Of a stretch of 64,000 nt of DNA, positions 23,397 to 34,285 are shown one piece after another (positions within the stretch are counted from its first letter, which is position 1; every line of letters starts with the position of its first letter). The stretch lies in NCBI GenBank assembly GCA_030549775.1, contig CM060171.1:143674859-143738858 (forward strand), read 5' to 3'. The notes below the pieces were generated by a model. That model was not told the origin of the DNA and made no database searches. It saw only the letters and a program-made list of their open reading frames with translations. Both the position numbers and the translations under genes were made by a program. Source of the DNA: Tamarix chinensis. Taxonomy: Eukaryota > Streptophyta > Magnoliopsida > Caryophyllales > Tamaricaceae.

Positions 23397-25270
23397 TTAA
23401 TAGGGAACTAGATTTGATATAAATAGTATCCAAAGTATTTCCTAATGTAGCATCCTTCTTATGAATATGATACATTAGTAAGAATGTGATGTCTTATTTT
23501 ATAAAAAAAGATGAAAAGTATAATAGTGGGAGAACGTTTCCTAAGTAGATGGAAGAAGATTGTACAAGCAACTACAATCGAGACATATAAGAACAATATT
23601 CTACTTATGCATGATAGATGGGGTAGATTTCTACATTTGATACAATATGTGTATGAAACCTGATTGAATCCATATAATGAGAGGTTTAATTCCCTGTGAG
23701 TTAAAAATAATCTTCACTTTAGCACTCATACAACCAATAAGTATAATTTTTTGGTTGTATTATTCAATATTATTTAACATTTCACTACATAACTATTAAC
23801 TATTACTTATATTTTGAAATTTTAAATGTAGAGTGGTAAGTGAGCATGGAAAGCTGAAAAAATATATATCATCATCACATATAATTTTGAAACATTATGC
23901 TCAAAGATTAACACACTAACCAAATTAATGAGTGAAAAAAGATTTAGAGGAATCATAGGTTATTATTCCACATTACTCTACAAATGACACATTATTCAAG
24001 GAGCTCACGTTTGTTGTATGTAGTAGAGCATTGGACTTGGTTGAAGATTATAGAAAGAGGTGCAATACAAGTGGTCCCAACCCCTTGGGATGTGGGTGCT
24101 ACTTCAAGTTAACACACGATCTACCATGTGTACATGAGATATTTCATTACAAACAAGATCATTAACCCATTCCCGTATTGGGAGTGCATCAATTCTAAAA
24201 GACTTTTACTTTTTGTAAGAGAAAGGGAAGAAATATTTGCATTTGATGATTCAACCGTTGATCTATTCATACATCAATTTTATTCTAACATAATGTCTAA
24301 AGTGCACATGATGCTTGACTATTCACCATCACATCTATGTTTGATCAACAAAGCAAAGGTTGCCCTAGTAATAGCATAAGTAGGAAGCCATCAGAGTGGG
24401 AGCACACAGAGCGTGCTTATTTGGAATCACCTATAAGGTGAGGTTGATAAGTTTGAGGACATGGTCACTCATCTCCTAGCAGAAGGTTCTCTTCCCCTAG
24501 TTGATTGGATCGAGGAAGAAGTATCAGTGGGAGGCATAGTACTTTGAAGACTTGTTGACTCATCCATAATTTTCCATGGTCCTATGATATTGAGGTTGAT
24601 ATGCTCCTATGGGTGGAATCATGGTGTGATGTTGTGGGTGATGGAAACTATAGGTTTAGAGCATTTATACTACAAATTTTTTAGGGAATGAGAAAGAATG
24701 GTCAAATATTAGAGTCGCAATGTAAAAGAAATTGGCGACTCATCAAGGATTATATGAGCATGATTTTATAAATCTTATTGTTGAAAATATGTAACACCTA
24801 ATACATTAGAGATTATTAGATCTAATGGAAAAATGGTGGCAGCAGCTTGAATTTGTATTTATCTTTATGACAACATACAATGTGGTATTCATTTGCTTGA
24901 GTCATCTAGGGTTAATTACATGTTTACCACATAAAGCTTCACTTAATGACCGATAACCTGATCAAATGATTATCATGTTAAGTGCCAAACAATTGGTCGC
25001 ACTATGTATCATTATGTCTCTTACTCACTAATATATCATACAATTTTCATTATACTATATATTAATGGCATTCATGTTATAATACTTTATATGCTTGTAG
25101 TTAACCTTGATAGAAAATGTAATATTACCACTAGTATCTAATCAATGGTTTGGACATGTTGATCCAAGTGTATATGGATGAAATGAGTCATATCATGATC
25201 ACATTTTACTACATCGAAATGAAATGGGTATGGGTGCCAATCAAGGGGGAGACTTTGGTTGATGATTTGT
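23397..25270 (+). pseudogene. Mutator-like transposase remnant, part 3 (C-terminal, SWIM zinc finger and OTU domain)
   Basis: Broken frames give, in order, NRELDLI at the hAT boundary; EHGKLKKYISSSH near 23840 (the family's ESxHxxLKxYL block); DTLFKELTFVVCSRALDLVE near 23980-24040; and an intact SWIM zinc finger CGCYFKLTHDLPCVHE at 24091-24138 (CxCx9CxH). There follows an OTU-type cysteine protease segment: DVVGDGNYRFRAF at 24628-24666, WSNIRVAM near 24700, YNVVFICLSHLG near 24877-24912 and SNQWFGHVDPSVY near 25140-25170. In OTU proteases the motif is DGNC; here the catalytic Cys is Tyr (TAT at 24649). Stops, shifts and possibly one intron interrupt it. Fusion or adjacency of OTU to FAR1-type MULE transposases is known in plants. 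Confidence 0.82.
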
Positions 25271-25690
25271 TATAATGCAACGACTTTAATGTAGACCTTT
25301 ATATAATTTGGTTCATCTCATTATGTTAAGTATTTTGTTGTAGAACATTATGTTCTTGTTGATGAACATCTATGAGAATTATTAAAAATATTTTCGTATA
25401 AAAAGATAAATTAGCTGACAAAAAAAAGTAACAACAACCCCTATAATTCATCAAAATCAAAATAAAATCATAATAATAATAATTTACTAACTATCATCAA
25501 AATCACCATCTACAAAGGGTTGTTCAGCCTCCTTCTCTTCACTAAAGGAAAGTCTAATCCCACCCATGGCAAGATAGACCTCCTTTAGACTATCAAAACT
25601 ATTATCCTTATCAATTCTACCTTTCTTCTCTTCTTTGAACCAATAGCAGTACCCACCCATCAATTTATTATTTGTCTCTACTTAAGTCCT
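25271..25690. other. Junction between convergent transposase and mobile-domain remnants
   Basis: AT-rich. The 3' ends of two opposed pseudogenes meet here. No separate gene seen. Confidence 0.4.
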
Positions 25691-26885
25691 GATATATAGG
25701 GCATCACTCGATCCTTCATCTACTAGTACATGGTGGACTATTGGGTGGGTCTAAGGATGATACCAAGGAAGGTAGTGAGTTGAGGCATCATGTTGGTATA
25801 TTAAATGGTGAAATTAGAAACTAAAGTTCAGTCAATGGTGTGGTCAGGCATTGTAGAATGATGCTCAACTAGAGTAATCCGCTTTATACTTCATTATGTT
25901 TGCATTAGAACATAATTAATGTGATGGAACAATCAAAGGAATCAATATGAGTTGGGGGTAACCAAACTGTGGGCAGCTTGATCTGATATGTAAGGCTTGA
26001 CAATATCCATGAAGTGCAAGCCACTTTGGTACATCAACATAGAATGTTTCATCAGCAGATCTTTGTCGAACGGTAATAAATCAACCAACGAACATATGTA
26101 AAATATTATTCATATTAAGTATTACAATAAAAAATTCCCTAATAAAGTATGTCACTTGCCTACTACGCCCTTAGCTAATCAAGTTGCCTCTTATGTTGAA
26201 TTATGTCATCCATTGACTTAAAGGGAATCGTTTGACAAGATGTATTCCACCTTATTGCTTTGGCATCTCATGATGGATTATATGTACGAGAATAACTCTA
26301 CTGAAAGTAAGGAAAATACTTGTAAATCCAAGCTTATGCACAATTATAACGCATGCATAATAAATCAAACTAACAATTAAATCATTTTTTAACTAATAAT
26401 TAGCAATTAATAATTATCGTTAATAGTGGCATGCAACCACCTATTTTCTTGCACCCGATCCTAGATGTTATTCTACATTGTCTATATAAACATGCTAAAG
26501 TAACAACTCCAAGGGCCATATCGCCTAACTTACTCATATCTACTACTAATCTCAACATTAAAAATGGAGCATGATAGGTGAACTTGTCTACAGAAAGTGT
26601 ACAAGGTAGCAAGTATCAAAAATAAAACTAGCCATAAGACTCATTGCCGGGAACCCACTTAGTCATAAAGCTTAACAAATATTATCCAATGTGACTTAGG
26701 TGCCCTTCACAAAACCTGTCTTCACCATCACCTCAGGTTCACCCCACATGTTAGCCAAAAGCTTCACAACATCGCCATCACTAGGAAAATTCTCACTAGT
26801 ACATTCATACCCATAAAAATTCATATCTATAATGTAAATCATGGCATGTAGAATAATAGTCATCTCACCAAATGGAAGGTAGAAG
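25690..26885 (-). pseudogene. Plant mobile domain (PMD, MAIN/MAIL-like) gene remnant, C-terminal part
   Basis: Minus-strand reading starts at the LTR boundary with FYLPFGEMTIILHAM, the hallmark PMD segment (HLPxGEMTITLxDV). It continues with NFPSDGDVVKLLANMWG, then CTLSVDK near 26600, KLGDMALGVVTLACLYRQ near 26540-26490 and KKIGGCMPLL near 26450-26420. Later come VEHHSTMPDHTID near 25860 and a WYHPRTHP-like piece near 25760. Stops and frame shifts are frequent. PMD proteins occur as host genes (MAIN, MAIL) and inside several plant transposon classes. The decay and position beside a MULE remnant favour the latter. Confidence 0.8.
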
Positions 26886-27492
26886 TGTAACACCCTAATT
26901 TTTACTACTAAAGGTGGAAGCATATAATTCAAAATATTGGATGTTACCGACATAATTAACATAAGCCTGGTTTACCATACTATCCTTACATCATTTCCAA
27001 GGCTAAAACCATTCATAGTAAAACAAGGTAATTAGAAATAAGAGGAGCTTTTATAAATACAAATATAATTTTGGAGATTAACTCCATGGTACAATAATAG
27101 AATACAAACTAAGGGATACCATGGATCAAAAAGTCCAAAAGGTATCAGGGTAATAACATCATCTGGATAACATATTCTTCACCCAAACACCCAGTACAGA
27201 TAAAATATTAAAAGGAGAAAAATCATCCAGTTGGTCCTCAAAGACCTACACAAAAGGGTTAGGGTCTTCTTCTTGTGAGAATGAGTAGCACCCATAAAAA
27301 GGATGGTCAGTACGCTACGTACTAAGTAAGGTAATCATGCTATGAGGTTAGGGATACAGATAAATACATACATTCATGGCATATGGTAAGTACACATACA
27401 ATTTACAAAAATTCTCACAAGGTAAATACCGATTCAGGGCTCTTTATTAGATATAGCAATTTTTATTCTTTTATTTATGATGAGTTCAAAGA

Positions 27493-27910
27493 CCCCACTA
27501 TTCTTAAACCAGTAGAATGATCCAAAACACCTTTCAGGGACAACACACCTGAGCCACTATTATCATCCAGTGGAACAGATCCATAAAAAACAACTTCTTA
27601 GAGGAAATGCTCCCAAGCCACTATTATCATCTAGTGGAATGGATCTAAAAAATATCACCTTGGTCCTAACTCACGTACTCTTCCACTTTAAATCATTAAT
27701 ATCTTACCCGTTAGGTTATATATCTCAAATCATATTCTTATTCATGATGAGTATAAGGCCCCACTATTCTTAATCCACTAGTATGAACTAAAGTACCTCT
27801 CATGGACAACACACCTAAGCCATTATTATCATTAGGTAAAACGGATCCATAAAACACCTTCTCAAGGTAAAAGGCTCCCAAGCTATTATTATCATTCGAC
27901 AGAATGGATC
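27493..27910. repeat. LTR hairpin-module repeats, second copy
   Basis: Five or more units of CCACTATTATCATCCAGTGGA or shorter variants followed by ACAGATCC/ATGGATC. Counterpart of 12863-13391. Confidence 0.75.
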
Positions 27911-29711
27911 TGAAAAGCATCACCTTAGCCCGACTCACATGATCTTTCACTTTAAATGATTAATGTATTATTCATGATTAATTCATGAGTTACAGAACAC
28001 ATTAAATCATGCAATCCCATCACGCAGTTTATAAGGTCATTCTCTAGAGTTAAGATCCTTATATTTCCCCAAACCCTAATTTTACACTTTTATCATAACT
28101 TTTTTCCTATTAATATTTTAACCACCAAACTTAGTAACTTTTCATCAGATATTATTATTAACAACATATTCAAATTTCAAGGCCTAACTCTAAGGTCTTG
28201 CACATATGATAATAACCCTATTCCAAAAGTTACTATTCCTAAGGCTTATAAACCCTAATTTCACAAATAAATCATAAATTTTTATGTAGGTCTCACACAA
28301 TTATGGATTTAACATACCTTCCCAAAATACTGATATTAACAACATATTCAAGTTTAGTGGTTTAACTTTACCATTTCATATATGTGATAATAGCCTCTTC
28401 GTTTTAGGGTTATTATTCCCAAATCAAACCATTTGCATACCTTATTTAAACTTAGGTCATTCACAACTACTCTAAACACTTTATAAAACATCCTTAACAC
28501 ATCTGGATGATATGACACCTTAAAACACCATGATTCCCATATTTAACTCATGTTGACCAAAATACCCTTATAGGTAACATAACCCTTATTTCATGCAAAT
28601 CTTATGTATTTAGTAATATTATTTTCAAATCCACATTTTTCTCCAAAGATATTTTCATAATAATTTCACATTCATTATACCATTAACAAACCCATGATAC
28701 AAACATATTTCACATCGAAGGCTTTTCCACATAAAATAATAATATCGCGTGAACTTTACTTACTCATTTCCTATCATATAATATCAACAACATATCATAG
28801 TATCAACAATCATATATTAGTCCACATAATCACAATAGCATGGTACAACATAAAATCATGTATAACACTTAGCAATCAAAGACCCTAGACTATGACAAAT
28901 ATCTTTACTAAAACGACTCCAGTCTCTAAGCTCACAAAATCTACTCCGCCTCTTCTGGGACCACGAGGAAATCACCTAAGAAAAGCATAATAAAACATCA
29001 TTAAGATCAAAACACCTAAGTAAAAAAATGCTTAAGCAAATAGAAAGGTGAAGGAAGGAAGAAAATCAAACTAATAAGGTATTGAAAAGAACTTGTGTAA
29101 CCAAGAAAAAAAGGAATACCACGGGAAATGGAGGGTCATCATCAACACAATTTTTTGTTTCTATGGAAGGTGTAATGGTGAAGGATGGCGAACAAGGGGT
29201 GTGTGCTTCGGTGATGGAAGTTAAAGGGGGTGGTGTGGTAAGGTTGGAGGTACTGAAATGGAGGAAGGGTGTTGCGGTTGTCATTGCTAAAATGGGGGGG
29301 CTTCAATTGTTGCTACCGAAATAGAGGGGGAAGCTTCGTCTAAAGATGGTAAAGTGGATTAGGGAGCATTGGCCAAATCTACCAAAGGGTATTGGATTAG
29401 GTTGTCATGAAAATTGCTGCAATAAGGAAAGGAAAAAGGAAGAAAATGCTACGGTGGAGATAACCGAAAGAGAGGGGTTAGTTTCGGTTGTTTTGGTAGG
29501 GGGTTATGTTTAGTAAGGGTGGCTGAAGGTGGTGAGGGAGGAATGGCACAGGTTACTGGTGGTAGTGTGGTTGTCTTAGTTTATCTTGCTAGTGGTGGCT
29601 TTTGAAGTTGTTTTTATAACGGCAAGGAGGTGGTGAAGGAGGGTAATGGTTTTACATTAGTTGTAGAAACAAAAGGGAGAGAAGAAATTTGGTATCATTT
29701 AATGTAGAGCA

Positions 29712-29714
<3 letters not shown>

Positions 29715-29746
<32 letters not shown>

Positions 29747-29939
29747 CCATACTGTAGATACGGGTGAGAGGTGTGTGGAAAAAATTTCAACCCTAACCCT
29801 CATGTGTAAGAGGTGGGAGTTGATGGATGGTTTGGTAGGTGGTAGGGAGTGATGGCAGAAAAAAGAGAAGGAGAGGGATTGGCCGAGAGGGAAACGAGAG
29901 AAAAAGGAAAAGAGGGAAAAGAACAGGGGTAATATTTTA

Positions 29940-29973
<34 letters not shown>
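29715..29973. repeat. (TG)n and (TTA)n microsatellites within the LTR
   Basis: TG repeat at about 29717-29746 and TTA repeat at about 29939-29973. Both produce spurious open frames. Confidence 0.85.
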
Positions 29974-29975
<2 letters not shown>

Positions 29976-30158
29976 ACAAGCTCAATATAATTTAGGTTAG
30001 GATAATAAGGTAGATTAATTATCAATAAATTAGGATTCAGTTAAATGCTAGGGTTAGAGAATTAGGATAAAATGAAAATATTTATTTCTTGATATTAGGA
30101 TTATGTTACAATAGTAATTACTTGGGATTAGAGTTAGCTAAAAATTTGTGGTATTGCA

Positions 30159-30360
30159 AGAATTTTTTAGCCTCTAGGTTCACCTCTCAACAAAAGAGGA
30201 GATGAGCAAAGCATTATGATGGTTGAAGTATGTGCTATGTAGATGCTTCATGCTTGTGGTCTCAATGTAATCATATCCAAGACCCATGCCAACATCATCT
30301 GCTATTAGTCTTCTCAAGCTTCTTGTCCTAGACCGAACCCTCTGCAAAGGGCGTAGTTCC
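30159..30360 (-). pseudogene. Plant mobile domain gene remnant, N-terminal part
   Basis: The minus strand reads MKHLHSTYFNHHNALLISSFVER and then a stop where the family has Trp (ERW), a TGG to TGA type change. A few further residues lead into the LTR boundary. In PMD proteins the segment LxxxLVERWxPExxTFHLPxGEM is continuous, so the LTR fell just before the HLPxGEM block. Sequence further upstream (30361-30790) shows a short open frame, 30706-30500, that I do not recognise; it may be earlier PMD coding. Confidence 0.72.
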
Positions 30361-30830
30361 TACAACAAACAGAAAATTAGAATTATGAATTAGATGGTAA
30401 AAAAAATAGTAACTAATTATATAATTATAAAAATTATTTTCTTGTCGGTTCATGTGGAGTATGCCACATGACCCTTAAAACCGGTTAGAAGATTGTGAAT
30501 CAATAGACCCCCACCCATAGGTCCAGTAAATTACCAATTGTCGTTTGATACCGATGAGGAAATATATCATATTTCTTGGCTAGATCTTCTAGTGTCAGTG
30601 AAATATCCCTTGATATGATCATCATACTTCTGCTCAAATGACATATGATGTGTGTATAAAGTATGAGGAGCTTTCTCGCACTGCATAGCAGCTTATGCTC
30701 TAACATTAGTAGTAGATTTTCTTCTTCTCTACCTTAGTAGTAGCGGGAGTAAGTGTCTTATATCTTTACTTATGCCTTCTCTACCCTCCATCTACCAATT
30801 ATAACAAAAATATCATTAATAAATATTATG

Positions 30831-31075
30831 TTTAAGGTTTTAGATGGTTTGGTTTTTTGGATTTGGGGTTTAGGTTTGTAATTTAGGGTTTATGATTTAG
30901 GGCTAAGGGTTTAGGTTTTAGGGTTAAGGAGTTAATGTTTAATGATTAGGTTTTGGGGTTTATGGTTAAGGGTTTATGATTTATTGTTTAGGGTTTATGG
31001 ATTATAGTTTATGGTTTAGGGTTTATGGTTTGGGTTTGTAGTTAAGGGTTTAGGGATTAGGTTATAGGGTTTAGA
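30831..31075. repeat. Degenerate telomere-like (TTTAGGG)n array, left half
   Basis: Dense GGGTTTAGG, GGGTTTATGG and GGGTTAAGG variants over 245 bp. The same array resumes at 47394 on the other side of the gypsy element, which is inserted in it with the duplication TTAGA/TTAGG. It is interstitial, since coding and transposon DNA lie on both sides. Confidence 0.8.
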
Positions 31076-34000
31076 TGTAACACCCCACTATTTATAGTTG
31101 AAAATTTGTATTTAAGTGGAAGTGTAAAACAAACGTAATTGGGTATTATCATCATACTTAACATAAGTCTGGCTTATCATACCATCCTTACATCGAATAC
31201 AAAGTAAACAGTTAAATACTAAAACACATGTTAAAATAGAGAATAAGATAAATTCATAAACACATATAAGATTTTTGAGGTTAAATCCGATTATAATATT
31301 CAAAATACATAAAGGAGTACCTTGGACAAAGAGTCTAAAAAGGTATATGGGTCAAAACTAAGAACTAAATAACATGACTCTATGATCTCAAACCCCATAC
31401 ACAAAATATAGTCACTCCTCCCCTAACAAAGCGTCATAAGTAACAAAGTCATCTACTGGGCCCTCAATGATCTGAACAAACTCAATTGGTCATTTTTCTC
31501 GTAGGAATGAGCAACATCCATGAAAAAGAATGATTAGTAAGCTACGTACTAAGTAAGGTGATAATACAGTCATAATAATGTTACATAGATTACATAATCC
31601 ATATAGAAACATAAGTGAAGAAAATAATTAAGATAATATGATGAAATATAATACTGATTCAAAAAAACCATTATTGGTGACAATCATAATCCATATACAT
31701 ATTTACGTCAATGTAACAAACTAAAGCACCTATGAGGGGAAAATGCATTTGAGACACTACTATTATCTAGTGGAACGAACCCCGAATATATCAGAGAAAT
31801 TTTCTCCTAACCAATATTGTTAAACCATTAGAATAGTTTGAAGCACCCCTTAGGAAAAAATGCTCCTGAGCCACTATTATGGTCTGGTGGAACAGGCATA
31901 CACCTTGGTCCTAACTCGCGTAATCTTTCACTTTAAGTAATTAATATCTTATTCATTATTACTTATATAAAGATTATATTCTACTTTACATTAAGATCGG
32001 GAACCCTGTTATTCTTAAACTGGTAGAATGGTCTAGATTACCTCTTAGAGCAAAATACACTTGAGCCACTATTATCATTTGATAGAACAGATAAAAAAAC
32101 ATATTAACTTGTCCTCACATAATATGTTTCTTTAAGTAATTAGTATATTATTCATGGTGGTGTATCTCAAAATTATCATACATATGAATATTTAGACATA
32201 CAAGACACATAATATATCTTAACACACTCATTTAAAACACTTAAAGCGCAACCATATGAATATTAATACATTTCTAAAGGAAAAGGCCACATCCCTCTTA
32301 AAAACCCTAATTTTCATAGATTAACATCACTCCTCATTTGGTAATCATTTCATATAAAAAATTAATTACCCATCCTTAAAATATTATTATTGACAATGTA
32401 CCCAAAAATCAAGGTTTAGCTTCAACATCTTACACATGTAATAATAGCCTACCTTTAGTGTTACTATTTACCTTTCCCTATAAAAATCTAATTTCACAAT
32501 TAAATTATAACTCTCCCCATTAGATTCATATAATCACCAAATTTAATATGTGATCCTAAAAGGCTAATATTAACAACATATTCATAAATTAAGGTCAAAC
32601 TACATCATTTCCCACATGTGATAATAATCCTCCCATAGGTCTATTATTTTCACTTAAAGTTGTATTTCTCAATTATTAGACTTTAACCATTCAAATTCAC
32701 TCTAAAAACTCCACTTAATATACTTAACCTATTGTTAACCAATTATCACATTAAAATACCCAATATTCTATTTTTAACCTATATTAACCAAAATGTCCTT
32801 AAGAAAGCTAAAATTCCCAAATTTCTACAAAAACTTTAAAAGTCCCAATATATTTGATTTCTCAACCTCCTATATGCCTGAAATGCATGCTTTCATATAT
32901 TTCTCACTTTTTCATCATAAGATACAACATATAATATTATTATCCATATAAGAACTCTAAACACAATATCACATATAAACACATATATTACACATTAAAG
33001 GCCTAGCTTTGACATGTATCATTAACAAAAAGCATTTTCAGTCTCTAAGTACATATAACTTAAGATGCCTTCTCTGAGGACATTGAAAAAAATATAAGAA
33101 TCAATAATAATAAAACATTAGAACTCATGAAATCAACACAGGAAAATATAAGGCAAATGAGAGTGAAAAAGGGATAAAAATTGAAGCAAACCAAAGCCAC
33201 AATGGTCAAATAGATACAGAAAAAGTTGGCATAAAAAATGGAGGGGACAACGACACTTAATGTCGTAGCTAAGAAGGGAGGCAATGACACTCCCTGCTAT
33301 TACTAATGGGGGTGAAATTATAGTCTTTGCCTATAGGTGGGAGTGGAAACTAGAGAAGGTGACAATGGTGGGTTGGAGTGGCGTGGAGGGTTGGAGCTAG
33401 GAGGTTGTGCAACGTGAAGTGGTGAGGTGTTTGGGATAGTGGTTATTGGTGGCTATGGTGAGGTGCAACAACAAAAAGGGGAAGAAGAAAGAGAATTAGT
33501 AGTAGAAGAAGAAGAAGAATGGAAGGCCCTATGGTGGTGGTGGTGCTAGGTAGCGACGGGAAAGTAAGGAGAAGGAGAGAATGAAGAAGGGGTGTGGGTT
33601 CTCTTGATGTAGGAAAGGAGGACAAGGGAAATGGTAAAGACAATGAAGAGGGAGTCTGGAGATTTTTTAAGGGTTGTAAAAATATGAAAAATTAGGGGAT
33701 AAGGGCATATTTTTAGAGGGAGAAGGGCAAGGGCATGCAAGATGGAAATCGAAGGAGCAAGAGTTCAAGCATGGTTGATTTTGGCTTGGAACCAATGAGG
33801 GTAAATGGTTTAAGGTTGTAGCGAGTTGGTGAGAATTTCATGGGATGGCATGGTTCAAGTGAGGTAGTGTAAAGGGTGGAAAGTGCATAGTCAGGAAGGG
33901 AAAGAGAAAAGGAAAGGGAACCATGGGGTGCGGGGTTGCATGGCCAAAAGAGGGAAATGGAAGAAGGAGTTGATTGGAATGGGGAAAAAGAGAAAGAAAA

Positions 34001-34265
34001 GGAAAAAGGAAAAGAAAGGAAAGGAGGTTAGGGATAGGATTAGGAATAGGTTTAAGTTTAGGACTAGGGAATTAGAGTAAAATTTATCAACCATCCAAGG
34101 TTAGGTTTAGGTTAAAATACTAATGACCTAGAATTAAATTTAAGATTAAGTTTAGATATAAAATTAAGGAATTAGGGTAATGTAAAATATAATTTTTTAT
34201 AAGATAAATAGGTTAGGATATTAATTACTCGAGATTAATATTAGATAAAATTTTGAGGTATTGCA
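31076..34265 (-). repeat. 3' LTR (element orientation) of the gypsy chromovirus
   Basis: 3190 bp, TGTAACACCCCACTATTTAT to GAGGTATTGCA. Contains hairpin modules (31745-32090) and an A/G-rich block (33880-34080) matched by 47030-47210 in the 5' LTR remnant. Short open frames here on either strand are not supported as genes. Confidence 0.88.
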
Positions 34266-34267
34266 TC

Positions 34268-34285
34268 ACAACCCCCTTAAAAGAG
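34268..34285 (-). other. Polypurine tract of the gypsy element
   Basis: The minus strand reads CTTTTAAGGGGGTTGTGA directly before the LTR (TGCAATACC). Just upstream lies the end of the polyprotein, with FEDKVSLL, the usual ending of Tekay-type elements. Confidence 0.75.

Larger units (their letters stand above)
26886..30158 (-). mobile_element. Solo LTR of the same Ty3/gypsy family, inserted in the PMD remnant
   Basis: Starts TGTAACACCCTAATTTTTAC and ends GTGGTATTGCA. Flanks AGAAG (26881-26885) and AGAAT (30159-30163) agree at 4 of 5. Length is 3273 bp. It carries the hairpin modules (27493-27910), a TG run (29717-29746), a GA-rich block and a TTA run near 29939-29973. It splits the PMD reading between ER-stop (near 30185) and FYLPFGEM. 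Confidence 0.88.

Noticed and set aside
30831..31075. True telomere
   Set aside because: Units are degenerate and the array continues at 47394 with other DNA on both sides.
33443..34094. Overlapping open frames rich in Leu/Phe/Ser or Lys/Glu
   Set aside because: A/G-rich block of the gypsy LTR read on either strand; composition artefact.
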